64,000 nucleotides of DNA from Bradyrhizobium retamae (GCF_001440415.1 NZ_LLYA01000161.1:1-64000); one strand, 5' to 3'; shown: positions 52,994 through 60,893, counted from the stretch's first letter. The notes: generated by a model from the letters alone, not told the origin. Numbers and translations are program-made.

Positions 52994-53170
52994 CTAGTAA
53001 GTCAAGACCAGCAGTCGTTGCACAATCGCGCCTAAGCAGACGAGAACAACCAGTAATTTTAGAAGGTTTGCTAGTTTCCTATCGGGGGCAAACCTTTCGA
53101 TAGCCCAAAAACAAATTGCCCCCACGACAACAATGACCAGAACCCCAATCAGAACTGAAATGATCGCCAT
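52994..53170 (-). CDS. Small two-helix membrane protein (58 aa)
   Basis: Found by reading the minus strand: ATG at 53170, TAG ending at 52994. It encodes a helix SVLIGVLVIVVVGAICFWAI, a polar link ERFAPDRKLAN and a second helix LLKLLVVLVCLGAIVQRLL. GGGGGA lies a few bases upstream of the ATG. The hairpin layout matches unnamed short membrane proteins widespread in Rhizobiales. Function unknown. Confidence 0.75.
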   Translation of the reverse strand: MAIISVLIGVLVIVVVGAICFWAIERFAPDRKLANLLKLLVVLVCLGAIVQRLLVLTY

Positions 53171-53255
53171 GTCGGCATCCCCCGAGCACTGCCTCTAGCG
53201 GGGCGAGCATCCTAGTGCTGTGGTCCCACGTCAAGAGCTGGCTGGCTCATGCCGT

Positions 53256-53372
53256 TTAGTCATCGATTAGGGAGCCGATAAGCTTCAGCAGCGCTTGGTG
53301 TTCTGGGCCGTTGGCACCGTCTCGGAGAAATTTACCAATGTCCGTGTGGGAGATTTGTCCACCGGAACTCAC
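53256..53372 (-). CDS. Possible small ORF (38 aa)
   Basis: A GTG at 53372 with GGAAG upstream opens a frame encoding ISHTDIGKFLRDGANGPEHQ and LLKLIGSLIDD to a TAA at 53256. The composition looks coding (amphipathic, non-repetitive), but no family is recognised and the frame is short. It could be a remnant like its neighbours. Confidence 0.3.
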   Translation of the reverse strand: MSSGGQISHTDIGKFLRDGANGPEHQALLKLIGSLIDD

Positions 53373-53514
53373 GTTCGGCTTCCACAAGGTCTAGGGACAA
53401 CAGCCACCAAGTATGAGCATGAATCGTCAGCCGCAGATCACAAGTTGACACAAGGAACGACTGCGTCGGGTCTTTTATCTGCAACCCCGGTCGCGATCTT
53501 GTCGCCCTGAATTG

Positions 53515-53845
53515 TCAGTAATCGAGATCCGACAGGAATGTAGTGTTCACGATTTCGAACTCAGAGTCGGACCAAACTTTCATCAACTGCGCACGCGCCA
53601 GACGATGCGCTTCAATGTCTGAAGTCGTGCATCTCACCGCGTGATGATCGATGCCCGAATATCGGCGTGTCGAAGCTTGCCTGCCGATCCTCGCGATTTC
53701 CCGACTTCGGCAAGGTAGATCGTATGTCGAACTTTCCCATCGCCCAACAAAATTGAACGGGAGTTTGCGCAATGTCTGCAATTGCCAAGTTCGGAGCAAT
53801 CAGAGTTGCAATCAAGATCGATCGAAAGAATGGTTTAATCATCAC
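53515..53845 (-). pseudogene. Secreted small protein gene broken by frameshifts
   Basis: From ATG 53845 (or 53842) the minus strand encodes a signal peptide IKPFFRSILIATLIAPNLAIA and DIAQTPVQFCWAMGKFD. The sensible continuation then jumps frame: TIYLAEVGKSRG in a second frame, EDRQASF back in the first, and YSGIDHHAVRCTTSDIEAHR ... EFEIVNTTFLSDLDY in a third, ending at 53515. Each single frame ends in implausible sequence. So a roughly 105-aa exported protein appears to carry at least two, probably three, frame lesions. Confidence 0.5.
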
Positions 53846-53887
53846 ACTATTCCAAAAAATGTCATTTGAGTTGTTGGTCCGAGGCCG

Positions 53888-54139
53888 CTACCGCTTGATA
53901 ACAGGCTTGGCGGTTGTCGGAATATCGATCGACGCTGGCCCACCTTTCAGGCGTGCCATCTGAGTTTCGTTCGACGCTCTGAGATCGCGCGCAGGTCCAT
54001 TTGTAAGAACGAGACCGATCGCGACGATGATCGCGGCCAAATAGGTGAGGTATAAGCCGCCAGTCCACCGACGGTAGGTGCGCAGGTCGTTCGCACTCAG
54101 TTTGCTGGGAAATTGCTGGTTGCTCGGAAATTGCTTCAT
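53888..54139 (-). CDS. Small membrane protein (83 aa)
   Basis: ATG at 54139 with AGGT 7 nt upstream. About 30 polar residues (MKQFPSNQQFPSKLSANDLRTY) are followed by one membrane helix LYLTYLAAIIVAIGLVLTNGP and a charged tail ending TTAKPVIKR. The frame is intact. No family recognised. The 210 bp between this gene and aroG show no supported feature. Confidence 0.6.
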   Translation of the reverse strand: MKQFPSNQQFPSKLSANDLRTYRRWTGGLYLTYLAAIIVAIGLVLTNGPARDLRASNETQMARLKGGPASIDIPTTAKPVIKR

Positions 54140-54352
54140 CGAAACCTCGTTCGAAATCGGAGCCCCGGCAAAGCAATATTGCGACGTTCAATTTCGTACA
54201 TGTGAAGTATGCCACAGGCCCGCCGATTTTTGCTGCCAGGCGCAGCTTTGACGGCGTCGCGCGGGTGTGTACGCTTCGTAGTGCAGCTTCAATCAAAGCT
54301 GGGGCAGGGCGCACCGATCGCGCCCTGCTTCGCCATCATTCGACCCGGGTGG

Positions 54353-55441
54353 CTACGCCAAGCGCTCCTCCCGGAAACTGCGCGATGGCACGTTCCGGCG
54401 CATCGCCACGGCATCAGCCAGCATGTTCAGCGCGGACACTGTCGTCTCCCAGTCGATACAGCCGTCGGTGATGCTCTGCCCATAGGCGAGCTGTTTGCCC
54501 GGCACGACGTCCTGGCGGCCGGCGACCAGATTGCTCTCGATCATGACGCCGCTGATGCGCTGCTCGCCCTCCGATATCTGGCGCGCGATGTCGGCGACGA
54601 CCAGCGGCTGGTTCTCCGGCTTCTTGTTGCTGTTGGCGTGGCTGGTGTCGATCATGATGCGCGGGGCGACGCCGGCGCGGGCAAGTTCGACGCAAGCGGC
54701 ATCGACGCTTTCCCGGTCGTAGTTCGGTTTGTTGCCGCCGCGCAGGATGATGTGGCAGTCCTCGTTGCCGGTGGTTGCCGCAATCGCCGAGCGCCCACCT
54801 TTGGTGACAGCCATGAAATGATGCGGGTGCGAGGCCGACTTCACCGCATCGGTCGCGATGCGGATATTGCCGTCGGTGCCGTTCTTGAAGCCGACCGGGC
54901 AGGAGAGACCGGAAGCGAGCTCGCGATGGATCTGGCTCTCGGTCGTACGCGCTCCGATCGCCGCCCATGCCATCAGGTCGGCAATGTATTGCGGCGTCGT
55001 CATGTCGAGGAATTCGGTCCCGGCCGGCAGGCCGAGATTGTTCACCGCCGACAGCACGTTGCGGGCGAGCCGCAGGCCCCTGTTGATGTCGAAGGAGCCG
55101 TCGAGATTGGGGTCGTTGATCAGTCCCTTCCATCCGACCGTGGTGCGTGGCTTTTCGAAATAGACACGCATCACGATTTCGAGGCGGTCGGCGAGTTTTT
55201 CGCGCAAGGCGGCGAGCCGCTCGGCGTAATCAACGGCCGCGGCGGGATCGTGGACCGAGCAGGGGCCGACGACCACCAGCAGGCGGTCGTCGGTGCCGTG
55301 CAGGATGGCGTGGATGGCATTGCGCGCCGCCATTACGACGCGCGTCGCGGTCAAGGTGCGCGGTATCTCGCCCATCACCTCCTGCGGCGTACTCAGCTCT
55401 TTCAGTTCGCTAATTCGAAGGTCGTCGGTGGTGCTCAACAC
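54353..55441 (-). CDS. aroG: 3-deoxy-7-phosphoheptulonate synthase, class I (AroG type)
   Basis: First committed step of the shikimate pathway: phosphoenolpyruvate plus erythrose-4-phosphate give DAHP. The 362-aa enzyme has the AroG/F/H motifs VVVGPCSVHDP, MRVYFEKPRTTVGWKG, GTEFLDMTTPQY, CPVGFKNGTDG, IMIDTSHANSNK and GVMIESNL. The start is the GTG at 55441, preceded by AGGAG at 7 nt; an upstream TTG (55525) would read through the terminator. The gene is preceded by an attenuator-like leader with an aromatic-rich peptide, so its transcription is probably tuned by charged tRNA-Phe/Trp/Tyr. Confidence 0.96.
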   Translation of the reverse strand: MLSTTDDLRISELKELSTPQEVMGEIPRTLTATRVVMAARNAIHAILHGTDDRLLVVVGPCSVHDPAAAVDYAERLAALREKLADRLEIVMRVYFEKPRTTVGWKGLINDPNLDGSFDINRGLRLARNVLSAVNNLGLPAGTEFLDMTTPQYIADLMAWAAIGARTTESQIHRELASGLSCPVGFKNGTDGNIRIATDAVKSASHPHHFMAVTKGGRSAIAATTGNEDCHIILRGGNKPNYDRESVDAACVELARAGVAPRIMIDTSHANSNKKPENQPLVVADIARQISEGEQRISGVMIESNLVAGRQDVVPGKQLAYGQSITDGCIDWETTVSALNMLADAVAMRRNVPSRSFREERLA

Positions 55442-55479
55442 GGCTGTGGCTCCTGTTTCTAGGAAACCTGCCGGCCAAC

Positions 55480-55504
55480 AAAAAAGCCGCCAGGTTTGGC
55501 GGCT
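55480..55504 (-). terminator. Attenuator terminator upstream of aroG
   Basis: On the minus strand AGCCGCCA-AACC-TGGCGGCT (8-bp perfect stem) runs into a six-T tract, 39 nt before the aroG GTG. Position inside the leader, after a short aromatic-rich ORF and before the structural gene, marks it as a regulated terminator. Its left arm can alternatively pair with GCTGGCGG at 55553-55560. Confidence 0.85.
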
Positions 55505-55529
55505 GTTCGGACTTCTTGGCTTCAATTCG

Positions 55530-55610
55530 TCAGATTGAGCGCGATCCTCCCACCGCCAGCGAGCTGTCGTAGCTAAAATACCAAAAGTTGCTGGCGGCGA
55601 TCACGATCAT
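55530..55610 (-). CDS. Aromatic-rich leader peptide of aroG (26 aa)
   Basis: ATG at 55610 to TGA ending at 55530. The peptide begins MIVIAASN, then has FWYFSY at residues 9-14, so five of six residues are aromatic and all three aromatic amino acids are included. RNA segment 1 (GCCGCCAGC, 55590-55598) lies just ahead of these codons, segment 2 (GCTGGCGG, 55553-55560) after them, and segments 3 and 4 form the terminator. A ribosome stalled at FWYF would cover segment 1 and let 2 pair with 3. No Shine-Dalgarno is evident; the promoter placement suggests a leaderless mRNA. Confidence 0.85.
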   Translation of the reverse strand: MIVIAASNFWYFSYDSSLAVGGSRSI

Positions 55611-55617
55611 GGCGGGC

Positions 55618-55646
55618 TCTATAGCGCACCAGCCGGGTCTTGTCAT
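55618..55646 (-). promoter_or_regulatory. Sigma-70-like promoter of the aroG leader
   Basis: Minus strand: ATGACA (-35, 55641-55646), 17-bp spacer, TATAGA (-10, 55618-55623). Only 7 nt separate the -10 from the leader ATG (55610), so transcription should begin at or next to the A of ATG. The rhizobial trpL attenuator is known to be leaderless in the same way. The promoter lies just after the stop of the upstream HdeD gene. Confidence 0.65.
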
Positions 55647-55662
55647 CCCATAATCGGCGGCG

Positions 55663-56241
55663 TCAGGACTTGCGCGCGGCGAGCGCTATGCCGACCAGTG
55701 ACACGCCGCCGAGCACGAGATTGATCCCGACCAGGAGGCCGATCGCCCATTCCGCCGAACCCGGCAGGCCGGCGATGATGATGAATGCGATCAGGAGGTC
55801 CATCACGCCTGAGATCAGCAGCCAGGACCAGCGCTCCGACAATTCGCGGCGGTGGTTCAATGCGTACATGATGCTGACGACGCCCTCGGCCAGAAAATAC
55901 GCGCCGACCACGATGGTGAGCGTGAGGACGCCCTGCGCGGGCCGCGCCAGCAAAATCCCGCCGGCGAGAACGGCCAGCGCCGCCGAAAGCAGCGACCACC
56001 AGAAGCCCGGCATCTGCCGCGCCCAGTAAGTGACGAACAGTCCGGCAATGCCGCTGATCAGAAACATCCAGCCGAGGAAGATGGTAACGGCGAGGCTTGC
56101 CAGCGGCGGCACGATCATCGCAGCCAGGCCGAGCAGGGCGAGCACGATGCCTTCGAACAGGAAGGCCTTCCAGTGCGCCTTCACCGCGGCATTCATTTCG
56201 GACTGCAGTTTTCCGATGTCCGGGGGAATATCTTGGGTCAT
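55663..56241 (-). CDS. HdeD family acid-resistance membrane protein
   Basis: A 192-aa inner-membrane protein with about six hydrophobic helices (e.g. LFEGIVLALLGLAAMIVPPLA, IFLGWMFLISGIAGLFV, VVGAYFLAEGVVSIMYAL). The motif pattern GxxLLxxGxxxI repeats as in HdeD/DUF308 proteins. ATG at 56241 follows GGGGAG; a 30-residue in-frame extension upstream was rejected. It is upstream of aroG on the same strand, but aroG seems to have its own promoter. Confidence 0.88.
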   Translation of the reverse strand: MTQDIPPDIGKLQSEMNAAVKAHWKAFLFEGIVLALLGLAAMIVPPLASLAVTIFLGWMFLISGIAGLFVTYWARQMPGFWWSLLSAALAVLAGGILLARPAQGVLTLTIVVGAYFLAEGVVSIMYALNHRRELSERWSWLLISGVMDLLIAFIIIAGLPGSAEWAIGLLVGINLVLGGVSLVGIALAARKS

Positions 56242-56348
56242 TGGAGACTCCCCATGCCTGCCGCGCCGAGTATCCAATATACCCGGTACGCCGCCTGTGG
56301 GTAAAATTGCCAGCTTTTTAAGCGAGATCAACGACTGACGGATGACGT

Positions 56349-57392
56349 TCAGCCCGGCTCAGGCGCGGACGAAAATCCGTCCGAGGACGTTCTGATGCGA
56401 TTGCGGCCGAACACATAGACAGCCGAGGTCGCCAGCAACAGCGCCAGGCCTATCAAGATGGAGGTCATGCCGAGCGGAATGAGAAGCAGCGAGGCGTTGC
56501 GCTCCGGACTGATGAACCAATGATGAAGCGAGGTCAGGACGAAAGCCGCGCCCGCGAAGCCCGCACCGCTGCCCACGAGCAGCAGGGCCCACATCCGCCG
56601 CAACTGGCTCAGCCGCTCACGCGCGATCTCGGTGCGCGGGGCATGATGGCGGCCGACGCGCCGTACCAGCCGAATGGCAAACCCGATCGAACTGAAACCG
56701 ATGAGCAGGCTTGCCGCCCCCAGCAGCATTCGCACGTTGGGGCCGAGATCTGGATGTTTCTGCAGCGTCAGCAGCGGAAAATCGAATGCTGCATGCAGCG
56801 CGACCGGCGCGAACAGCGCCAGCGCCCAGCTCGAGATCCGCGCCCAGTCGCGATGATGGCGATGTGCACCCAGCGCGGTGCCGGCGCGCGCGATCGCGAT
56901 ATAGGCGCCTGCGATGATGCCGAGTGCGCCGTGAAACGGCACCGTCAACACGCTGCGCAAAGCGGCCAGCGACCGCCACATGTCGGCGTGCTGCACGAGA
57001 TAGGCGAGGTTTTCGTAGGCCGCGAAGCCGAGGCCTGCGGCCGCACCGTAGACCACCGTGTCCATTGGGTCCGCAAACGCACGGCGGCGCACCGGCAATG
57101 ACACTAGAATGATCACGAGGACCTTCACGATCTCTTCGGGCGCGGCGACCCCGAATATCGAACGCAGGCCTTGCGTCATCCAGGGGTTTCCCGGCACCGC
57201 AAGGATCGCGGCAAACGGAGCGCGCGCAACGCCCAACAGAGAAATGCTGGCGGCCCCGAGTACGAAAGCGAGCCACACCCGCGCCGGCGGGCCGGGGCGC
57301 TCATCGGCGGCGATAACAAGCCATAGCACCAGCAACGCCGGCGCGATGGCGGCAACGCCGATCGATGTGGGGAGGGCCTGAAGCAACAACAT
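56349..57392 (-). CDS. PrsW-family intramembrane metalloprotease
   Basis: A 347-aa polytopic membrane protein. The family signature is complete: EE at 86-87 in GVAAPEEIVKV, GLGFAAYENLAY near 118, histidines in PFHGALGIIAGAYI and VALHAAFDF. PrsW in Bacillus cleaves anti-sigma factor RsiW; the target here is unknown. The last about 90 residues add two helices (LLLVGSGAGFAGAAFVL, SLLLIPLGMTSILIGLALLL) beyond the core. ATG at 57392. Confidence 0.9.
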   Translation of the reverse strand: MLLLQALPTSIGVAAIAPALLVLWLVIAADERPGPPARVWLAFVLGAASISLLGVARAPFAAILAVPGNPWMTQGLRSIFGVAAPEEIVKVLVIILVSLPVRRRAFADPMDTVVYGAAAGLGFAAYENLAYLVQHADMWRSLAALRSVLTVPFHGALGIIAGAYIAIARAGTALGAHRHHRDWARISSWALALFAPVALHAAFDFPLLTLQKHPDLGPNVRMLLGAASLLIGFSSIGFAIRLVRRVGRHHAPRTEIARERLSQLRRMWALLLVGSGAGFAGAAFVLTSLHHWFISPERNASLLLIPLGMTSILIGLALLLATSAVYVFGRNRIRTSSDGFSSAPEPG

Positions 57393-57501
57393 CTGCGGAA
57401 ATTTACCTCATGTGAGCGTAAATGGCCGCAAATCCAGCCGTTTGCAAGAAAGTCAGACGCGACTCCTTGTCACCAAGGAACCCGGCCGAATCCGGCATCG
57501 C

Positions 57502-58716
57502 TCAGGCTGCGGCCCGTTGGCCGATCTTGCCCTGTACCACCAGCAATCCTGCCAGCGCGACCAGCGCGAAGCCGGCGCCGGCCAGGAACGTGCCCTGCGG
57601 CCCTGCAATATCCCAGAGTGCGCCGGCAACGACGCTGGCCGCGAGCATCGCTACGCCGCCGACCAGGTTGAAGAATCCGTAAGCCGTGCCGCGCAACTCG
57701 GCCGGCGCAGTATCCGCAACGAGCGCGGCCAGCAGTCCCTGCGTCAGTCCCATGTGCAGGCCCCAGAGAATGACGCCCAGCGCAACACCGCCCACCGACG
57801 GCAGCAACGCCAACGCGATGTCGGCGGCAACCAACACCAGTATGCCGCTCGCCAGCACGGCCGTGCGGTTCATGCGATCCGAGATGACGCCGGCGGGGTA
57901 GGCTGCGAGGGCATAGACGATATTCATGGCCACCAGCACGGCGGGCACGAGCGCGATCGGCACTCCGACATTCTGGGCGCGGAGAACGAGGAAGGCCTCG
58001 CTGAAGCGCGCCAGCGTAAACACGCTCGCGACCGCCACCACCCACCAATAGGCCGGCCCCAGGTTTTTAATCTCGGCCAGGCTGATCGGATTGCGCACGG
58101 TGCGCAGCGCCCGCGGCCGCTCCGGCTCACGCACGGCGAAGACGATCAGCGCCAGCGCCAGGAAGGCAGGAATTACGGCAACCCAGAACACTGCCTTGAA
58201 GTTGTCCGATGTCCACCACATCAGGGCGATGGCGAGCAGGGGGCCGACGAAGGCGCCGACCGTGTCGAGCGATTGGCGCAGCCCGAAGCTCGCGCCGCGC
58301 AGATCAGCCGGCGAGAGATCGGCCACCAGCGCATCACGCGGGGCGCCGCGAATGCCTTTGCCGATCCGGTCGACGAAACGCGCGGCCACCAGCCAGCCGA
58401 CGGATGGCGCCAGCGGAAACACCGGCTTGGTGAAGGCCGCGAGACCGTAACCGATGGCAGCTAACCATTTGCGTTTGCCGAGCCAGTCCGAGAGCGCGCC
58501 GGAGAAGATTTTTGTGATGGAGGCGGTCGCCTCGGCGATGCCTTCGATGACGCCGACCGTCACCATCGATGCGCCGAGGACCGAGACCAGGTAGATCGGC
58601 AGCAGGGCGTGGATCATCTCCGACGAGATGTCCATCAGCATCGAGACGAAGCCCAGCACCCATACGCTGGCCGGAATGTCCCTGATCGAATAGGCCGGCC
58701 TGGTTTCAGCAACCAT
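57502..58716 (-). CDS. MFS transporter
   Basis: A 404-aa major-facilitator transporter with about 12 helices. The loop 2-3 motif appears as GALSDWLGKRKWLAAIGYG and RFVDRIGKGIRGAPRDALVADLSP is a well-conserved loop. Substrate unknown. It lies 18 bp downstream of the M20 amidohydrolase gene on the same strand, so the pair is probably one operon and the transporter may import or export that enzyme's substrate or product. Confidence 0.9.
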   Translation of the reverse strand: MVAETRPAYSIRDIPASVWVLGFVSMLMDISSEMIHALLPIYLVSVLGASMVTVGVIEGIAEATASITKIFSGALSDWLGKRKWLAAIGYGLAAFTKPVFPLAPSVGWLVAARFVDRIGKGIRGAPRDALVADLSPADLRGASFGLRQSLDTVGAFVGPLLAIALMWWTSDNFKAVFWVAVIPAFLALALIVFAVREPERPRALRTVRNPISLAEIKNLGPAYWWVVAVASVFTLARFSEAFLVLRAQNVGVPIALVPAVLVAMNIVYALAAYPAGVISDRMNRTAVLASGILVLVAADIALALLPSVGGVALGVILWGLHMGLTQGLLAALVADTAPAELRGTAYGFFNLVGGVAMLAASVVAGALWDIAGPQGTFLAGAGFALVALAGLLVVQGKIGQRAAA

Positions 58717-58734
58717 GTCGCATCTCGCGTCGCC

Positions 58735-59967
58735 TCATTGCGCCAACAGCCGCCGGCAGGCGTCAACGAAGACCTCTGCCCCGGTAACGATGTCGGCGTC
58801 GGCGGTGTTCTCGGTCCAGTGATGCGAAATGCCGCCGATCGAGGGCACGAACAGCATGCCGGCCGGCATGACGGTTGAGAGAATCTGGGCGTCGTGGCCG
58901 GCGCCGCTCGGCATGCGAAGCGACTTGCCATCGGCGAAAGCTGCGCTGGCAGCCTCGATGGCCTGCTGGAATGAGCCATCCATCCGCGCGGGCGTCCCGG
59001 TGCGGATGCGCTCCACCGCGACGGCGCAGCGGCCTTGGGCGTTGACCTCTGCGGCCATGCTGTGGAGCAGTTCCTCCAGCCGCGCAATCACGGCAGGATC
59101 ATCGTCGCGAATCTGGAACAGCATTTCCGCCGCGCCCGGGATGATGCTGGGCGCACCGGGATCGAGCGTGATGCGGCCGGTGGTCCACACCGTGCGTGGG
59201 CCGCAGGCGGCGGGGAAACGATTGTCGACATCGACGCAAAATCTGGCGAGTGCGAGGCCGGCGTCCCGGCGAATGGCCATCCGCGTGGTGCCGGCGTGGT
59301 TTTGTTCGCCCGTGAAGGTGATGCGGTATTGCCATATCCCGACGATGGACGTGACGATGCCGATTTTGAGGCCACTGCTTTCCAGCGTCTCGCCCTGCTC
59401 GATATGGGCTTCCAGATAGCCGATATGCCGCCCTTGTTCGCACCGCACGCGGACGCGGCCGGCAAGGCCCGCGTCGCGTAGCGCGTCACGCATGCTCCTG
59501 CCATTGTTGCGATCGCGCGCGGCGTCGATATCGGCTTCGGTGACGCCGCCGGCATAGGACCGGCTGCCGAGGAAGTGTCCGAAATGGCCTTCCTCGTCGC
59601 ACCACGCCGCGACTTCGACGACGCCCTCTATATTCGGGTCGGGATTGATGACGCGGGCGGCTTCGAGCGCATAGACCACGCCGAGCGGTCCATCGAGCCA
59701 GCCCGCGTGGTTTTGGCTTTCCAGATGCGATCCCGCCAGCAGCTTCGGCCCGCTTTTCGTGCTGGTGCCGAGCACGTTGCCGATACCGTCGATCTCGCCC
59801 GCGAGGCCGGCCTCGGGAAGCTGCTGCACCAGCCACGCCAGCGAGCGCAGATGCGGTTCGGAGAAAGTCGGCTTGTGAACGCCGGTCTTGTAGGCGCCGA
59901 TGGCGCGCAGCGCGTTGAGATCGGCGAGCACGCGGTCGCTATCAACGCGCGAGGAAATGTCAGCCAT
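58735..59967 (-). CDS. Zn-dependent M20 amidohydrolase (allantoate amidohydrolase / N-carbamoyl-amino-acid hydrolase type)
   Basis: A 410-aa M20-family enzyme. Metal and catalytic sites are visible: GSHLESQNHAGWLDGPLGV, EEGHFGHFLGSRSYAGG, HIEQGETLESSGLKIGIV, EQNHAGTTRMAIRRD and MPSGAGHDAQ. These are characteristic of AllC/HyuC-type enzymes that hydrolyse carbamoyl or ureido groups. AllC and HyuC cannot be separated by eye. ATG at 59967 follows GGGAAGC. Upstream are unusual direct and inverted repeats. Confidence 0.9.
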   Translation of the reverse strand: MADISSRVDSDRVLADLNALRAIGAYKTGVHKPTFSEPHLRSLAWLVQQLPEAGLAGEIDGIGNVLGTSTKSGPKLLAGSHLESQNHAGWLDGPLGVVYALEAARVINPDPNIEGVVEVAAWCDEEGHFGHFLGSRSYAGGVTEADIDAARDRNNGRSMRDALRDAGLAGRVRVRCEQGRHIGYLEAHIEQGETLESSGLKIGIVTSIVGIWQYRITFTGEQNHAGTTRMAIRRDAGLALARFCVDVDNRFPAACGPRTVWTTGRITLDPGAPSIIPGAAEMLFQIRDDDPAVIARLEELLHSMAAEVNAQGRCAVAVERIRTGTPARMDGSFQQAIEAASAAFADGKSLRMPSGAGHDAQILSTVMPAGMLFVPSIGGISHHWTENTADADIVTGAEVFVDACRRLLAQ

Positions 59968-59983
59968 GCTTCCCGTAGTTCTC

Positions 59984-60110
59984 CGGAGTAGAACAAAGTT
60001 CCCATTGCCGTTCTCGGAGTAGAACAAAGTTCCGTGAACGTCGCCAGCAGCTTTACTTATCTTCCGGAAAGCCAAGCCAATGCAATGTTTGCTGGCGATG
60101 CCACGTTCAC
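59984..60110. repeat. Direct and inverted repeats upstream of the M20 gene
   Basis: A 19-bp direct repeat CGGAGTAGAACAAAGTTCC at 59984-60002 and 60015-60033 (31-bp period; each copy holds GAAC-AAA-GTTC). Immediately beyond, GTGAACG-TCGCCAGCA (60034-60049) pairs with TGCTGGCGA-TGCCA-CGTTCAC (60090-60110), a long stem with one 5-nt bulge. Located 17-143 bp upstream of the ATG, so a control region or a tandem duplication is likely. Confidence 0.6.
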
Positions 60111-60226
60111 GAACGCCGTCACCGCGCCATCTGCTGTTCTGGTCTTCTCCTTAAACGTGCAGTCATGCATTCTTTCCGCACAAGCTGTGGAGTGACCAGA
60201 CGCCTTGCGTCGGAGAATCGCCGAAT

Positions 60227-60361
60227 ATGATTATCATGGCTGCAGCAATTATCGCGATGGCCGTTTCGACCTTTCCGATCCGGGAAACTCGACAGCCTGG
60301 TTCGGGGCGAATCGAAAGGCGCCTTGCGTCTCAGGCGTCGAAAGTCGCGCCGACGGGCTAA
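60227..60361 (+). CDS. Possible small exported protein (44 aa)
   Basis: ATG at 60227 with GGAGAAT about 10 nt upstream; the frame encodes a hydrophobic start MIIMAAAIIAMAVSTFPI followed by a polar, basic tail to TAA 60361. The N-terminus could be a signal peptide or anchor. No family recognised. The rest of the 60111-60540 interval shows no convincing gene. Confidence 0.3.
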   Translation: MIIMAAAIIAMAVSTFPIRETRQPGSGRIERRLASQASKVAPTG

Positions 60362-60546
60362 GAGAGATCGCTTAGCTGTCTGCCGGACGTGGGTTTTCGC
60401 TCACGCGGTTTTTCATGGCGGCGACGACATCGTTTGCGAACGCAATTTGAGGATGGATTAGTGCCGGACCTTCAGGATCGGTCGATGCCGGGCAATGCCT
60501 TCGATGGCTTCGCTGGGGTTAACTTTCGTGGGCCGTCCATTGGCGA

Positions 60547-60572
60547 AAAGGCCGCCACAAGTGGCGGCCTTT
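60547..60572. terminator. Strong hairpin, likely terminator
   Basis: Perfect 12-bp stem AAAGGCCGCCAC / GTGGCGGCCTTT with only AA between arms, flanked by an A run (left) and a short T run (right). It would act best on minus-strand transcripts, where TTTTCG follows, i.e. those ending after the 30-aa membrane protein at 60675. Confidence 0.65.
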
Positions 60573-60674
60573 CGAAGTTCTTTCGGTCGTCAGCAACTTG
60601 ATCGCGCCGACGACGATGCGCTTCGCTTTTTTCGCCGCACAGGATAATTCCCATAAATTCGCGTCGACCGTCCG

Positions 60675-60767
60675 TCAGGTATCCGGCGGGAAGTAGCACC
60701 GCAACGTAAAGCGGAGTGCGAGGTAAAGCGCGACACAAGTTGTGAATGCAATAGCAGCCGTATCCAT
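60675..60767 (-). CDS. Tiny membrane protein (30 aa)
   Basis: ATG at 60767 with AGGGA just upstream; TGA ends at 60675. The product is a single helix (AAIAFTTCVALYLALRFTL) with a short C-terminal YFPPDT. The pattern of one helix plus PPD end recurs in Bradyrhizobium small proteins as I recall. Function unknown. Confidence 0.5.
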   Translation of the reverse strand: MDTAAIAFTTCVALYLALRFTLRCYFPPDT

Positions 60768-60893
60768 TTCCCTGTCCCTCATTACATACGCGCCGCGGCC
60801 CGTTTGCCGGAACCTGCGGACGATGGGGAACCTGAGCTGTGAAAATGGTTGCCTTAAGCCTTGAACGTGGTCGGCTTGGGCTTTGCAACGTGA

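Noticed and set aside
54209..55462. 417-codon plus-strand frame over aroG
   Set aside because: Antisense to aroG, whose motifs are all present; shadow.
55442..55525. aroG start at a TTG at 55525
   Set aside because: It would translate through the terminator hairpin and T run; GTG 55441 has a good ribosome site and the family N-terminus.
59984..60033. LexA/SOS box near the M20 gene (GTTC...GTTC spacing)
   Set aside because: The alphaproteobacterial box needs GTTC-N7-GTTC; here the spacers are 8 or 10, so I treat the GAAC/GTTC pieces as parts of the direct repeat.
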